A stretch of DNA of 64,000 nt, taken from assembly GCA_964511075.1 (NCBI GenBank), contig CAZEDM010000009.1, forward strand, positions 1 through 64,000. The letters are read 5' to 3'. The translations under genes were made by a program, and so were the position numbers. The notes beneath the pieces were generated by a model, which worked only from the letters and a program-made list of their open reading frames with translations, was not told the origin of the DNA and did not search any database. The first letter of the stretch is position 1; each line of letters begins with the position of its first letter. This DNA comes from CAZEDM01 sp964511075 (GTDB lineage: Bacteria; Zixibacteria; MSB-5A5; RBG-16-43-9). Below are positions 52,117 through 61,780 of this stretch, piece after piece.

Positions 52117-55100
52117 ATGTATAAGACTTTCAAGTTGTATATTACCGCCCCGGGTGTAAAACACTTATTTTTGCCGGCGGTTTTGTTTTTTCTTTTACCC
52201 TCCCTGGCTTCGGCTCAGGGGCTGAAGCTGAGCCTGGAAGCAAAAGGTAACAACTATTCCTACCATAAACCCACTGCGGGTAAAGTCGGGCTTTCCCTGG
52301 CTTTTACAGAGCTTCCCCTCCTGGATAACAGGATTTACTTTAATCGTAGAATAGAGATCGATTATGAGGATAAGGTAGTCGAGCTTAACGATAAATTAGG
52401 CAACTTTCCGGTGACCAGGTCTTTCCCCCTGTCCTTCAGCTCATATATGGATTATGCCTTGAATTCTCAATACCAGGAAAGCTGGAAAAAGAATTTGGGC
52501 CTTTCCCTGGCTCAGATCCAGAGAGGCGTGCACAGAAGCCTGTTTGAGTTCGACGTGCCGGTTAAATTTCCCTCCATCGTCTCCAGGTTCATAGGCGAGG
52601 GAGGTCCCAGTTTAAAGATAACCGGGAAAAGGCGGATATCCTTCTCCGGAACAAGTACCTGGCAGGAGGACGTTCAAAATACCGCCACCTATAAGCCTTC
52701 CAAATGGCCCTCCCTGAATATGCAGCAGACCTACAACTTCAAGATCGACGGGAGCATAGGCAGTAAGATCTTCGTGGACGTAATCCAGGACAGCGAGAGC
52801 AAGACGGATCTGGAGAACCGCCTGCATCTGAAATACGTAGGTGAGGAGGATGAGATACTTCAGAGCATAGAGGCGGGAAACACCACCCTCAGGGTGGGGA
52901 ACGGTCTGGTAGGATACAGTCAGACGGTGCGCGGTCTTTTCGGGATAAAAGCCTCTGCCAAGCTGGGGAGATTGAACCTGACTATGATAACCAGCCAGGA
53001 GAAGGGCACAACCGAGAAAGCGGAATTCAAAGCCGGGTCCGAGAGCAGTAAATTTATCATCAGGGACTATAATTATTCATCCAGGAAATTCTATTATCTG
53101 GGCCGGGATTCTGCCTTGGGATATGGAATAGACGATTTTCAACCTGGAGATTCCCTGATTGATTTTTTTCTTTATAAAGATACAGACTCCACTGCCTGTG
53201 CTCATGGTCTTTTCTGTGTCGACCCTTATGTCGACCCTTATGATACACTCCAGGATTCAAGAGAAGAGGGAGTGCGAAGGTTCGTGCAAATTAACGAGAA
53301 CGATTATTATGTTTATCGCACCAAAACCCAGGAGATAACGGATGGAGTAAGGCGAACCACCCTGCCATTTGTCCAGCTGTTCTTTAACTTAGGCGCGGAT
53401 GAGATCTTAGCCTATTATGCAGTGGTGCAACATGCAGATTTAACCCGAGATACAATTGGAAGTACAAGTTGGCAGCCCGGGGACAATCTAATTGATGATA
53501 AAACTTTTCTGCTTAAACTGTTAAAGCCAGAGGACCCCAGACCGTCAGATGTTACCTGGGAATATGAGTGGAGAAATGTTTATTCCCTGCAGTCCAAAAA
53601 CGTCGACAAGGACGGGCTGGTAATTGACGTTTATAAAGGAGTAAATGGTGCGGAAAATACACAGGTGGATAAGAATGACCAGGATGGGGTAAGGTATCTG
53701 CAGATACTGGGGCTGGACAGGTATGACCAGAACGGGAGTCCCACACCGGATGGTATCATAGATTTCAGCCAGATAGATTTTGGTAACGGATTTCTTTTCT
53801 TCCCTGACCGGCATCCCTTTGCCACCAACTGGACCTTCACCGGCGACGAATCCGACACCTTAAACGAGAAAGATCCCTATATATATTATTCTTCCGATCC
53901 AGACAGCGCAAAGAATTTTAGCAGATACTATATCCAGGTTGAGACTAAAACCCGCAAAACGGAGTTCACCTTAGGCCGCTTGAACATAATCGAAGGCTCG
54001 GAGGTGGTGACCATAAACGGCAACCCCCTGGCTAAAGGCAGGGATTATAATATAGATTACCTGACCGGCACCATAACTTTTTTGACCCAGGAGGCTGCAG
54101 ACCCGACCGCAGATATAAAGGTGGATTATGAATATGCCCCCTTCATCTCCGCAGAGAAAAAAACGCTTTATGGATTTCAGGCAGATTATACCGCAGGAAG
54201 CGGATTCTCGGTCAACTCAGTTGCCCTTTACAAAAGCGAGAAAACCTCAGGAGAGAAATTCAGAGTAGGAGAGGAGCCCAAAAAGAATTTTGTCTGGGGC
54301 ACAAACCTGTCTTTTAATCTCGCCCCTTCGATTATGACTAAAATGGCAGATGCCCTGCCTCTTTTTGGGACAGAGGAACCCTCCAGCCTTGGTCTATCCT
54401 TTAATGTCGCCCAGAGCATACCCAATCCCAATACCAAGGATAAAGCCTATATAGATGATTTTGAGGGCTCACTGCAATATACGGACCTTTCGATTTTAAG
54501 GAGTGTCTGGACCTTAGCCAGTCTGCCAGAAGGGGATTGGCAGAGAGCCAGGATGATCTGGTATAACCCTTATGAGCAGGTGAAGTTCACCGATATCTGG
54601 CCCAATTACCAGGTGGAGGAAAGGGACAGATTGACCAATGTGCTGAATCTGAAGCTTTACCCCAACAGGCCGCAAGCCCCGATTGATACGACATTTAAAC
54701 CCGGGCTCATAGATAAATCCTGCAACGGGATAATGAGGGCTTTTGGTCCTGGAAACTGGAACCAGACCAGAACCAAATTCCTGGAGATCTGGCTGAAAGG
54801 GGGAGGAAAGGGGATCTTGAGAATCGATTTAGGAGAGATAAGTGAAGATATAAATGGAGATGAAGTGCTTAATACCGAGGATAAGGAGGTCAACGGGCAA
54901 AGGGATGGTATCTTGGACCGGGAGACGGAAGACACCGGGTTAGACGGAATGACAGACGCGGAGGAGAAAGCACGCTATGAAGTTTCTTTTGCTGATCCCA
55001 GTGGGGATAACTGGAATTACGATGACAGGAACAATTATGAGCATATTAACGGAACAGATGGAAATGCCAATGACCCGGATAGAGGTTACAGGCTTGATAC

Positions 55101-58062
55101 CGAGGATATCAGCTATAACGATGTTTTAGACAACTCGAATGATTATTTCGAGTTCACCATTGATTTAAGAGAAACCATATCTTCCCCCTATTACGTGCCG
55201 GGCCAGTATCCTACCGGCTGGATTCTTTACAGAATTCCTTTGGAGGAGATACCAGCGGAAAATAAAATCAGAAGTCCAAGCCTGGACGACATAAGATTTG
55301 CCCGTCTGTGGCTCAGCCCCTCTGATCCTGTCGATACTACGGCTGTTCTGGTTCAGATTGCCTCGATAGAGCTGGTCGGGAACAGGTGGCAGAGCGTGGG
55401 GACGGGTCCCATGTACGAGACAGTCAAATCGGCCCTCTCAACTAACAGGGTGATAAGTCTGGGGGATGGAAATGAACCCTTGATCGAGGATTCGACTTAT
55501 GGCAGTTTCGATGTCTTCGTCGTGAATACCTATGAGAATGCCGATTATAACCCTCCTCCGGGAATTGCCGGGATATTAGACCGCCAAACCGGGGTACGGG
55601 AGAGGGAACAGTCCGTGGCTTTGAAATACGAGGGTCTGAAACCCCGTGGCTATGGAATGGCTGAAAGATACATTAGCGCGGAGGATTATACCAATTATAA
55701 GGAATTGAAAATGTACGTTCACGGTCCGGAGGAAAGTGGTAAAGTGAAATTCTTCTACCGGATGGGCACCAGCCCCAAGAATTTCTATGAATACCAAACC
55801 ACGGTTTATCCCGGCTGGGATGACAGAAACGAAGTGGTGATAGATTTCAGTGAAATAACCGCTTTGAAAAACTATATGTTGACCAGTGCCGAGGGGGACT
55901 CCCGAGCGGTCAAGGATACCACCGAGGGGAACTACCGGGTTAAGGGTAACCCCAGCCTCAACAGTATTATCTGGTTTGCCATGGGAGTGTACAACGAAAG
56001 CCCGGATGAGGTCTCAGGCGAGATCTGGGTGGACGAGTTGAGGGTCACAGGAGTACGGAAGGTTCCGGGCTGGTATTATACTGGAAGCGCTACCGCCAAG
56101 TTCGCCGATCTGGCTAACCTGTCCGTTACCTATTCCCGCAAGGATAGCGAGTACAGGGGCTTGACCGAGACGAAAGGCTCCGGCACAATTTCCACTGGTT
56201 TGGGTGTCTCATTTAGTACTTCGTTTGAAAAATTCTTTCCCGCCTCCTGGGGATTGAGTTTGCCTTTTTCCCTCAACTACTCGAAGAGCGTTAACCTTCC
56301 CAGGTTAAAACCCGGCTCAGACATCGTCCTGCCGGATGAGCTCAGACAAGACCAGAGATCTGAGACCATTACCAAAAGCTTCAGCTTTTCTCCGGCGTTC
56401 AAGCGTAATACCAATAACTGGTTTTTAAAACTTACCCTTAAGCGGCTGAGCTTGAATCAGGCGATATATTATTCCCGCACGGATTCGAGGACACCGGCAA
56501 CCCCGGTATCCAGAGTTGAGACTTATGGGTTCGGATTAAAGTACGATATGTCACCGGGGAAGAACATCACCTTCTCCCCTTTCAAGGGATTGCAATCTGT
56601 TTTTCTCCTTAAAAAGCTCTCCGCAGAAACCATAAGCCTCTTGCCCACAAAACTTGTTTTTAACTCGACGGTCAAAGGAGCAAGATCTTTCAGCCGAACC
56701 AGCGGAGGGGTGATAACTTCAAATTATACCCGTGACTTAATAGGGACAATTGATGGGGCTATGTCTCCCCTGAAAACGGTGCAGTTAGGATATACCTTTA
56801 AAACCGCCAGGGATATCAGAGATAATAACAATATCAAATTCTCCCTTTTGCCCAAGAAGGCTCAGCTGGGGATTGAGATAAACAGAAATCAGAGTTTCAC
56901 GGCATCCTACCGTCCAAAATGGGTGGGGATTCTGGATCAGAGTTTCAATTTCAGTTCAGGCTACAACGAGAATGCTGACCCCAGTCAGTACCAGGGGACA
57001 AGGGCTGTGGCTAACAACTCCAGCAAAAGCGCCTACTTCACCTTCTACTGGCAGAGACTTTTCGGGATTCTCAAGCCCAAGCCCAAGGAGGGGAAAGGCA
57101 TAAATCCCTTAGAGAGCGTCAGAAGATTCGTGGGGAATTTGAGCCAGAACTTGTCTTCTCTCACTGTTAACTATCGTATCACCGAGCATTCCAGTAAAAG
57201 CGGGCTTTTGAAAAGGCCCTCGCTCGCCTATCAGTTTGGTTTTACTCAGAATATAGATGTTCCCATGACTACGGATGCGAAAAATTCCAGCACTGATACC
57301 CGGGGAAAAGAGAGGTATCTGGATTTGAGCAGTGCGCTCAGGCTATCCCCGGATATAAGCATATCCAGTTTCAGGTATTCCAGAAAGATCTCCACTTCGT
57401 CTTCCTCTGGAAAACCGACCAGGCAGATAAGCCGGAGTTTCCCTGATATGAGCTTGACCTGGGGCAGGCTGGAGAAGTTCAGACTGATAAAAACTCTTGC
57501 CGCGAGCGCCAGTTATTCTTTCGGTTACGCCAGAAAAGTCAATACCACCGAGGATGGCATAACACACCAGCCCACCAAGAGAGACATAAGCTCGAGTTTC
57601 TCCCCTTTATTCTCGCTGAGCATGACCCTCAGGAACGGGGTACAGACCACCTGGAAATGGGATAGGCAGGTGACTGAAACCCAGAATCTCGCCCAGGAAA
57701 GTGGCGGGAGCAGCAAGAGCATATCCACCTCGGAAACTTATTCAGCCAGTGCTGCCTATTCCTTCAGCGCTCCAAAGGGGATAAAGATTCCCTTTCTAAA
57801 GAGGATAAAATTTCAAAGTGTTTTGACTCTGAGCTTATCCATCTCCATCGGAAAGAGTCAGACCAAAAGCTCAGTTCTGGGGCAGGGATTCAACATAACC
57901 GCAGATACAGAGAAGTTCTCCCTGACACCGCGTGCCAGCTACAGTTTCTCCTCTCAGGTTACAGGCGGGTTGTCCGGGCGCTGGATCGATGACAAAGACA
58001 ATAAAACCGGGAGAAAAAACCATACCCGGGAGTTGAGTTTCTGGGTTGAGTTCAGGTTCTAA
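52117..58062 (+). CDS. sprA: SprA/Sov outer-membrane translocon of type IX secretion
   Basis: 1981 residues, somewhat shorter than Bacteroidetes SprA (over 2300). The signal peptide ends LASA-QGL, again leaving Gln first. The N-terminal landmark (QRGVHRSLFEFDVP, GTSTWQEDVQ, LSLEAKGNN), the YVGEEDEILQSIEAGNTTL and GLFGIKASAKLG boxes, and the SIPNPNTKDKAYIDDFEGS signature near residue 781 identify it. The rest is beta-rich and fits the very large barrel that carries T9SS cargo across the outer membrane. It lies between murB and a glutaminyl-cyclase-like gene. Three T9SS cargoes are in this window. Confidence 0.95.
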   Translation: MYKTFKLYITAPGVKHLFLPAVLFFLLPSLASAQGLKLSLEAKGNNYSYHKPTAGKVGLSLAFTELPLLDNRIYFNRRIEIDYEDKVVELNDKLGNFPVTRSFPLSFSSYMDYALNSQYQESWKKNLGLSLAQIQRGVHRSLFEFDVPVKFPSIVSRFIGEGGPSLKITGKRRISFSGTSTWQEDVQNTATYKPSKWPSLNMQQTYNFKIDGSIGSKIFVDVIQDSESKTDLENRLHLKYVGEEDEILQSIEAGNTTLRVGNGLVGYSQTVRGLFGIKASAKLGRLNLTMITSQEKGTTEKAEFKAGSESSKFIIRDYNYSSRKFYYLGRDSALGYGIDDFQPGDSLIDFFLYKDTDSTACAHGLFCVDPYVDPYDTLQDSREEGVRRFVQINENDYYVYRTKTQEITDGVRRTTLPFVQLFFNLGADEILAYYAVVQHADLTRDTIGSTSWQPGDNLIDDKTFLLKLLKPEDPRPSDVTWEYEWRNVYSLQSKNVDKDGLVIDVYKGVNGAENTQVDKNDQDGVRYLQILGLDRYDQNGSPTPDGIIDFSQIDFGNGFLFFPDRHPFATNWTFTGDESDTLNEKDPYIYYSSDPDSAKNFSRYYIQVETKTRKTEFTLGRLNIIEGSEVVTINGNPLAKGRDYNIDYLTGTITFLTQEAADPTADIKVDYEYAPFISAEKKTLYGFQADYTAGSGFSVNSVALYKSEKTSGEKFRVGEEPKKNFVWGTNLSFNLAPSIMTKMADALPLFGTEEPSSLGLSFNVAQSIPNPNTKDKAYIDDFEGSLQYTDLSILRSVWTLASLPEGDWQRARMIWYNPYEQVKFTDIWPNYQVEERDRLTNVLNLKLYPNRPQAPIDTTFKPGLIDKSCNGIMRAFGPGNWNQTRTKFLEIWLKGGGKGILRIDLGEISEDINGDEVLNTEDKEVNGQRDGILDRETEDTGLDGMTDAEEKARYEVSFADPSGDNWNYDDRNNYEHINGTDGNANDPDRGYRLDTEDISYNDVLDNSNDYFEFTIDLRETISSPYYVPGQYPTGWILYRIPLEEIPAENKIRSPSLDDIRFARLWLSPSDPVDTTAVLVQIASIELVGNRWQSVGTGPMYETVKSALSTNRVISLGDGNEPLIEDSTYGSFDVFVVNTYENADYNPPPGIAGILDRQTGVREREQSVALKYEGLKPRGYGMAERYISAEDYTNYKELKMYVHGPEESGKVKFFYRMGTSPKNFYEYQTTVYPGWDDRNEVVIDFSEITALKNYMLTSAEGDSRAVKDTTEGNYRVKGNPSLNSIIWFAMGVYNESPDEVSGEIWVDELRVTGVRKVPGWYYTGSATAKFADLANLSVTYSRKDSEYRGLTETKGSGTISTGLGVSFSTSFEKFFPASWGLSLPFSLNYSKSVNLPRLKPGSDIVLPDELRQDQRSETITKSFSFSPAFKRNTNNWFLKLTLKRLSLNQAIYYSRTDSRTPATPVSRVETYGFGLKYDMSPGKNITFSPFKGLQSVFLLKKLSAETISLLPTKLVFNSTVKGARSFSRTSGGVITSNYTRDLIGTIDGAMSPLKTVQLGYTFKTARDIRDNNNIKFSLLPKKAQLGIEINRNQSFTASYRPKWVGILDQSFNFSSGYNENADPSQYQGTRAVANNSSKSAYFTFYWQRLFGILKPKPKEGKGINPLESVRRFVGNLSQNLSSLTVNYRITEHSSKSGLLKRPSLAYQFGFTQNIDVPMTTDAKNSSTDTRGKERYLDLSSALRLSPDISISSFRYSRKISTSSSSGKPTRQISRSFPDMSLTWGRLEKFRLIKTLAASASYSFGYARKVNTTEDGITHQPTKRDISSSFSPLFSLSMTLRNGVQTTWKWDRQVTETQNLAQESGGSSKSISTSETYSASAAYSFSAPKGIKIPFLKRIKFQSVLTLSLSISIGKSQTKSSVLGQGFNITADTEKFSLTPRASYSFSSQVTGGLSGRWIDDKDNKTGRKNHTRELSFWVEFRF

Positions 58063-58102
58063 ATCGAGGTAAAAATTAGGTATTTAATGATGAAAGAGGA
58101 GA

Positions 58103-59011
58103 GTGGATATTAAGATATACAAGTTTCTCCTATATCTCTGCCTTCTTTTTTCCCTGGTAGGATTGAGCTGCTCTTCCAATCCTCCTTTGGAATTTAAAGG
58201 GGAAAAGGCGTATCAATTTTTGAAAGAGCAGTGTGAATTTGGGCCCAGATATCCAGGTTCGCCCGGACATCAGGCCCTGAGAAAATATCTGCTTGACTTC
58301 TTCTCGGCACACACTAATTTAGTCAGGTCACAGGATTTCGTGTGGGAGGATACCAGCGATAAGACAAAGTTGGAGCTGAGCAACATAATTGTCTCGTTCT
58401 ATCCTGAAAAAAAAGAGAGGGTCCTCCTATGTGCTCACTGGGATACCAGGCCCTGGGCGGATAAAGACCCCCAGCCTGCAAATCGTTTTAAACCGATAAT
58501 GGGAGCCAACGACGGAGCTTCTGGAGTGGCTGTGCTTATGGAATTAGCTACCTTATTCTCGAGAAGAAAACCCAGATATGGAATAGATCTGGTTCTCTTC
58601 GATGGCGAGGATTACGGCTCCGATGACCATCCGGAGAGATGGTGTATAGGCTCAGATTACTTCTCCCGTCATCTGGGAGAATATAAACCTTCTTATGGAA
58701 TTCTATTGGATATGGTCGGGGATAAGGACCTGCAGATTTGCAAAGAGGGTTATTCCAACAGGTACGCAAAAGGGATTGTAGAGCTGGTATGGGGAAAAGC
58801 AGAGAAGCTCTCAGTCTCCGAGTTCCGACCAGAAATAAAGTACTATATGATAGATGACCATATTTCGCTTATTCGAGCTGGTATCCCCTGTATCGACATA
58901 ATAGATTTCGATTACCCCTACTGGCACACCCTGGAGGATACTCCGGATAAGTGCAGCCCGGAGAGCCTGGAGAAGGTGGGCAAAGTTCTGCTCGGGATAT
59001 TATACAACTGA
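58103..59011 (+). CDS. M28-family glutaminyl-peptide cyclotransferase-like lipoprotein
   Basis: 302 residues, GTG start with gagga just upstream. A lipoprotein signal ends LVGLSC (Cys23). The zinc site is visible: HWDTRPWAD (His112, Asp), MGANDGASG (Asp), DGEDYG (Glu/Asp) and the late YPYWHTLEDTPDKCSPESLE (His). The HWDTRPWAD and DFDYPYWHTLEDTPD boxes are those of glutaminyl cyclases rather than aminopeptidases. It should turn N-terminal Gln into pyroglutamate at the envelope. It is 40 bases after sprA, and several exported proteins here begin with Gln. Confidence 0.85.
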   Translation: MDIKIYKFLLYLCLLFSLVGLSCSSNPPLEFKGEKAYQFLKEQCEFGPRYPGSPGHQALRKYLLDFFSAHTNLVRSQDFVWEDTSDKTKLELSNIIVSFYPEKKERVLLCAHWDTRPWADKDPQPANRFKPIMGANDGASGVAVLMELATLFSRRKPRYGIDLVLFDGEDYGSDDHPERWCIGSDYFSRHLGEYKPSYGILLDMVGDKDLQICKEGYSNRYAKGIVELVWGKAEKLSVSEFRPEIKYYMIDDHISLIRAGIPCIDIIDFDYPYWHTLEDTPDKCSPESLEKVGKVLLGILYN

Positions 59012-59016
59012 GAGTA

Positions 59017-59427
59017 ATGAATTTTTTCAGTTTTACGCCTCAGGAATCAAAAGCCATAATCTTTCTGGTGGTGATACTTCTGCTGGGCAGCGGAGTTACC
59101 CTTTACAAAAGGTATCATCCGGATTTCGCCCCGGAGCTTCTGTTGAGAAGTGAAGCTCCTGAGGAGAATAAAATCACAGTCCCGGCGAAAAGCCCTGCGG
59201 TTAAAGAGAATAAAAACTTAACACCTTCCGAGGGAAAGATAAACTTAAACACTGCTACTCTGGGAGAGCTTGAATCCCTGCCGGGAATAGGCAATGAGCT
59301 GGGTAAGAGGATCTTGGATTACAGGAAGAAACAAGGTGGTTTTTCCAGTATAGAGGAACTGCAGAAGATTAAGGGAATAGGGCCTAAAACCTTTGGCGAG
59401 CTGAAAAATCTGGTAAGCACTGAATAG
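59017..59427 (+). CDS. ComEA-like helix-hairpin-helix protein
   Basis: 136 residues from ATG 59017 (the frame runs further upstream inside the cyclase gene). One membrane segment (~13-30) and, after a short linker, a ComEA-type (HhH)2 DNA-binding domain: KINLNTATLGELESLPGIGN and FSSIEELQKIKGIGPKTFGEL. ComEA proteins bind incoming DNA in the periplasm. Start codon chosen to give a standard N-terminus; it begins five bases after the previous stop. Confidence 0.87.
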   Translation: MNFFSFTPQESKAIIFLVVILLLGSGVTLYKRYHPDFAPELLLRSEAPEENKITVPAKSPAVKENKNLTPSEGKINLNTATLGELESLPGIGNELGKRILDYRKKQGGFSSIEELQKIKGIGPKTFGELKNLVSTE

Positions 59428-59442
59428 TTTTCAGGAGAGAAC

Positions 59443-60012
59443 TTGCGGGTTATCTCAGGTAATAAAAAAGGGCAAAAGCTTCTCTCTTTGAAGAGAAGAA
59501 AGATCAGACCCACCTCGGATAAGGTCAAGGGAGCGATATTTAACATCCTTGGAGGTGTGGGGGGGAAGAAAGTCTTGGACCTTTTTGCCGGAAGTGGAGC
59601 TTTAGGGATCGAGGCTTTATCCAGAGGAGCAGGGGAAGTGGTCTTTGTGGATGATTCCCCTGCGAGTGTAAATCTCATCCGCAGGAACCTGGAAAAATTG
59701 GGATTTAAAGACAAAGGTAAGGTGATTAAAAGAGATGTTCTTAAATTTCTGGGGAGTAAAAAAGAACCAATATCCAACAGTTTCGATCTTATCCTGGCTG
59801 ATCCTCCTTATGGAAAAGGGATCTGCCAGTTAATCCTGGAGAGGCTGTCGGGAAAAAAATTCTTGAATCCGGAGGGAATTGTGGTGATTGAGCATCATAA
59901 AAAAGAAAGAACAGAAGAGGGGAAGAAACTTGTTTTGCTAAAACAGAGAAAATACGGTGATACGCTGGTTTCTTTCTTCAGAGAAAAATCAAACAATAAG
60001 GAGCTTTTATGA
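59443..60012 (+). CDS. rsmD: 16S rRNA (guanine966-N2)-methyltransferase RsmD
   Basis: 189 residues from TTG 59443. RVISGNKKGQKL opens it, PTSDKVKGAIFNIL precedes the SAM site DLFAGSGALGIEALSRGA, and the catalytic LADPPYGKG is present. It methylates G966 of 16S rRNA. The coaD start overlaps its stop by four bases, the usual rsmD-coaD pair. Confidence 0.95.
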   Translation: MRVISGNKKGQKLLSLKRRKIRPTSDKVKGAIFNILGGVGGKKVLDLFAGSGALGIEALSRGAGEVVFVDDSPASVNLIRRNLEKLGFKDKGKVIKRDVLKFLGSKKEPISNSFDLILADPPYGKGICQLILERLSGKKFLNPEGIVVIEHHKKERTEEGKKLVLLKQRKYGDTLVSFFREKSNNKELL

Positions 60013-60494
60013 AAAAGGCGATCTATGCAGGGACTTTTGACCCCATCACCAACGGACACCTGGACTTGATCCGCAGAGCCAGGAATTTATTTGACGAGTT
60101 GATAGTGGCGATTGCCTCTAAGCCTGAAAAGACAACTCTTTTCCCAGCCAAGGACAGGCTGAAGATGGTGCAGGAGAGCATCGAAGGTATAAAAGGGGCA
60201 AAGGCACGGCTTTTTTCAGGGCTTTTAGCTGATTTCGCCTGCAGGGCTAAAGCAATAGCTATAATCCGGGGTCTGAGGGCGGTTTCCGATTTCGAATATG
60301 AGTTTCAGATGGCATTGATGAATCGCAAATTAGCTCCCGGCACCGAGACGGTTTTCTTAATGCCCAGCGAGAAATACACCTATTTAAGCTCTACCTTGAT
60401 CAAGGAGATAGCCCGCAATAAGGGGAAGATAAGTCAGTTCGTCCCGGAAATAGTGGCGAAGAAACTTAGGAAAAAATTCGGAGCTGGAGTATAA
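60009..60494 (+). CDS. coaD: Phosphopantetheine adenylyltransferase
   Basis: 161 residues. AGTFDPITNGHLDLIRRA carries the T/HxGH nucleotidyl-transfer motif, and MPSEKYTYLSSTLIKEIA the second ATP site. It makes dephospho-CoA from phosphopantetheine. Its final codons (GGA GTA TAA) lie in a dispersed repeat, so the natural C-terminus may have been changed slightly. Confidence 0.95.
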   Translation: MKKAIYAGTFDPITNGHLDLIRRARNLFDELIVAIASKPEKTTLFPAKDRLKMVQESIEGIKGAKARLFSGLLADFACRAKAIAIIRGLRAVSDFEYEFQMALMNRKLAPGTETVFLMPSEKYTYLSSTLIKEIARNKGKISQFVPEIVAKKLRKKFGAGV

Positions 60495-60552
60495 AGCCGT
60501 CAAGGTCTTGAGACTTTAGCTTTATTATAGTAAACCTGAAGGTTTACACTCC
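60485..60552. repeat. Dispersed repeat overlapping the coaD stop
   Basis: TGGAGTATAAAGC ... TTTAGCTTTATTATAGTAAACC then TGAAGGTTTACACTCC. The ends are inverted (GGAGT / ACTCC; GTAAACCT / AGGTTTAC). A partly matching copy lies at 50896-50930. Confidence 0.7.
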
Positions 60553-60593
60553 AAAAGCGCCTCCAAAAATTTAAAAGTAATCTTACTTTTCGT

Positions 60594-60622
60594 TTGACAA
60601 TCTGCAAAAAGGGTGGTATTAT
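60594..60622 (+). promoter_or_regulatory. Sigma70-type promoter for the polyprenyl synthase gene
   Basis: TTGACA at 60594-60599, 17 bases, TATTAT at 60617-60622; coding start at 60724 (about 95-base leader). Confidence 0.65.
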
Positions 60623-60723
60623 ATTCAAAATTTGATTCAGCAGCCTGAGGAGTAATTATTGATCGTCCCTCAGGTTACTGATTCTATGATTTTGCAGAGG
60701 AATTTAATAATTTTAGGATTTTT

Positions 60724-61698
60724 GTGAGCCTGGACCATATCCTTTCGCCAATAAAATCTGACCTGGAGAAAGTTGAGCAGAGATTGGAAGAATATCTTTC
60801 CTCTGACTCCTCTCTTATCTACCAGGTGTCCCAGTATCTTTTGGAACGCAGGGGGAAAAGAATGCGTCCGGCTTTGGTTTTCCTGAGCTTCGGAGAGAAT
60901 AATAGCCCTAATAAGGATAAAGTTTTGGATGCAGCAGTGGCTATCGAGCTGATCCATACAGCGACCTTGTTGCACGATGATGTGATTGACCAGTCTGCGA
61001 CCCGCAGAGGAAAGGCCTCGGTCAATTACCGCTGGAGCAATTTAGTCTCCGTGCTGATGGGTGATTATCTTTTAGCCAAGGCTTTCAGGATATTGGTGAA
61101 TATTGGCATTCCTTCCCTGCTCGAGGCAATCTCTAAGGCTACGGAGAGGGTCAGCCTGGGGGAGCTTTTACAAATTCAGGAAAGAAGGAATTATAATCTA
61201 TCAGAGGATTTGTATCTTAAGATCATATCCAATAAGACCGCATCACTTTTCTCCGTGGCTTGCAGATCAGGAGCGATAATCAGGGATACAGACGAGAAAA
61301 CCCAGAACATCTACCAGCGATTTGGCGAGGATTTCGGCATTTCCTTCCAGATAATCGATGATCTCTTGGATTTAGTAGGCGACAAGGAGAAAACCGGCAA
61401 AGAGCTGGGGAACGACCTGCAGGAGGGGAAATTCACCCTGCCTTTGATCTATGCCTTAGCCAACTCCGGAGACGGAACCAGGGAGAAGATCGTGAGAGTG
61501 TTGGAGGAAGGATATAAACCGGAACATTTCCCCCAGATACTCTCCTTTGTCCGGAGGGAAGGAGGGGTAGAATACAGTCGTAAAAGGGCCTGGGATTTTG
61601 GGAATGAAGCTGTGAAAATCCTCTCGAAATTAAATGGCTCTGAATATAAAGAAGCCTTACAGAAACTGGTTGATTTTGTCCTGACCCGAGAGAAGTAA
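60724..61698 (+). CDS. Polyprenyl diphosphate synthase
   Basis: 324 residues from GTG 60724. The first Asp-rich motif LLHDDVIDQS, RRGKRMRPALVFLS (substrate site) and the second FQIIDDLLDLVGDKEKTGKE are intact. Long-chain trans-prenyl synthases of this type build the side chain of menaquinone/ubiquinone. Chain length cannot be read with certainty from the sequence. It is followed by a vWA membrane protein. Confidence 0.93.
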   Translation: MSLDHILSPIKSDLEKVEQRLEEYLSSDSSLIYQVSQYLLERRGKRMRPALVFLSFGENNSPNKDKVLDAAVAIELIHTATLLHDDVIDQSATRRGKASVNYRWSNLVSVLMGDYLLAKAFRILVNIGIPSLLEAISKATERVSLGELLQIQERRNYNLSEDLYLKIISNKTASLFSVACRSGAIIRDTDEKTQNIYQRFGEDFGISFQIIDDLLDLVGDKEKTGKELGNDLQEGKFTLPLIYALANSGDGTREKIVRVLEEGYKPEHFPQILSFVRREGGVEYSRKRAWDFGNEAVKILSKLNGSEYKEALQKLVDFVLTREK

Positions 61699-61780
61699 CC
61701 TTTTTCAGAATAATTTCCAACAGCCACTGCAGTTGTCTGGGGCAGTGGTTTTTTATTCAGAAAAGGATGAGCTTTTAAAA

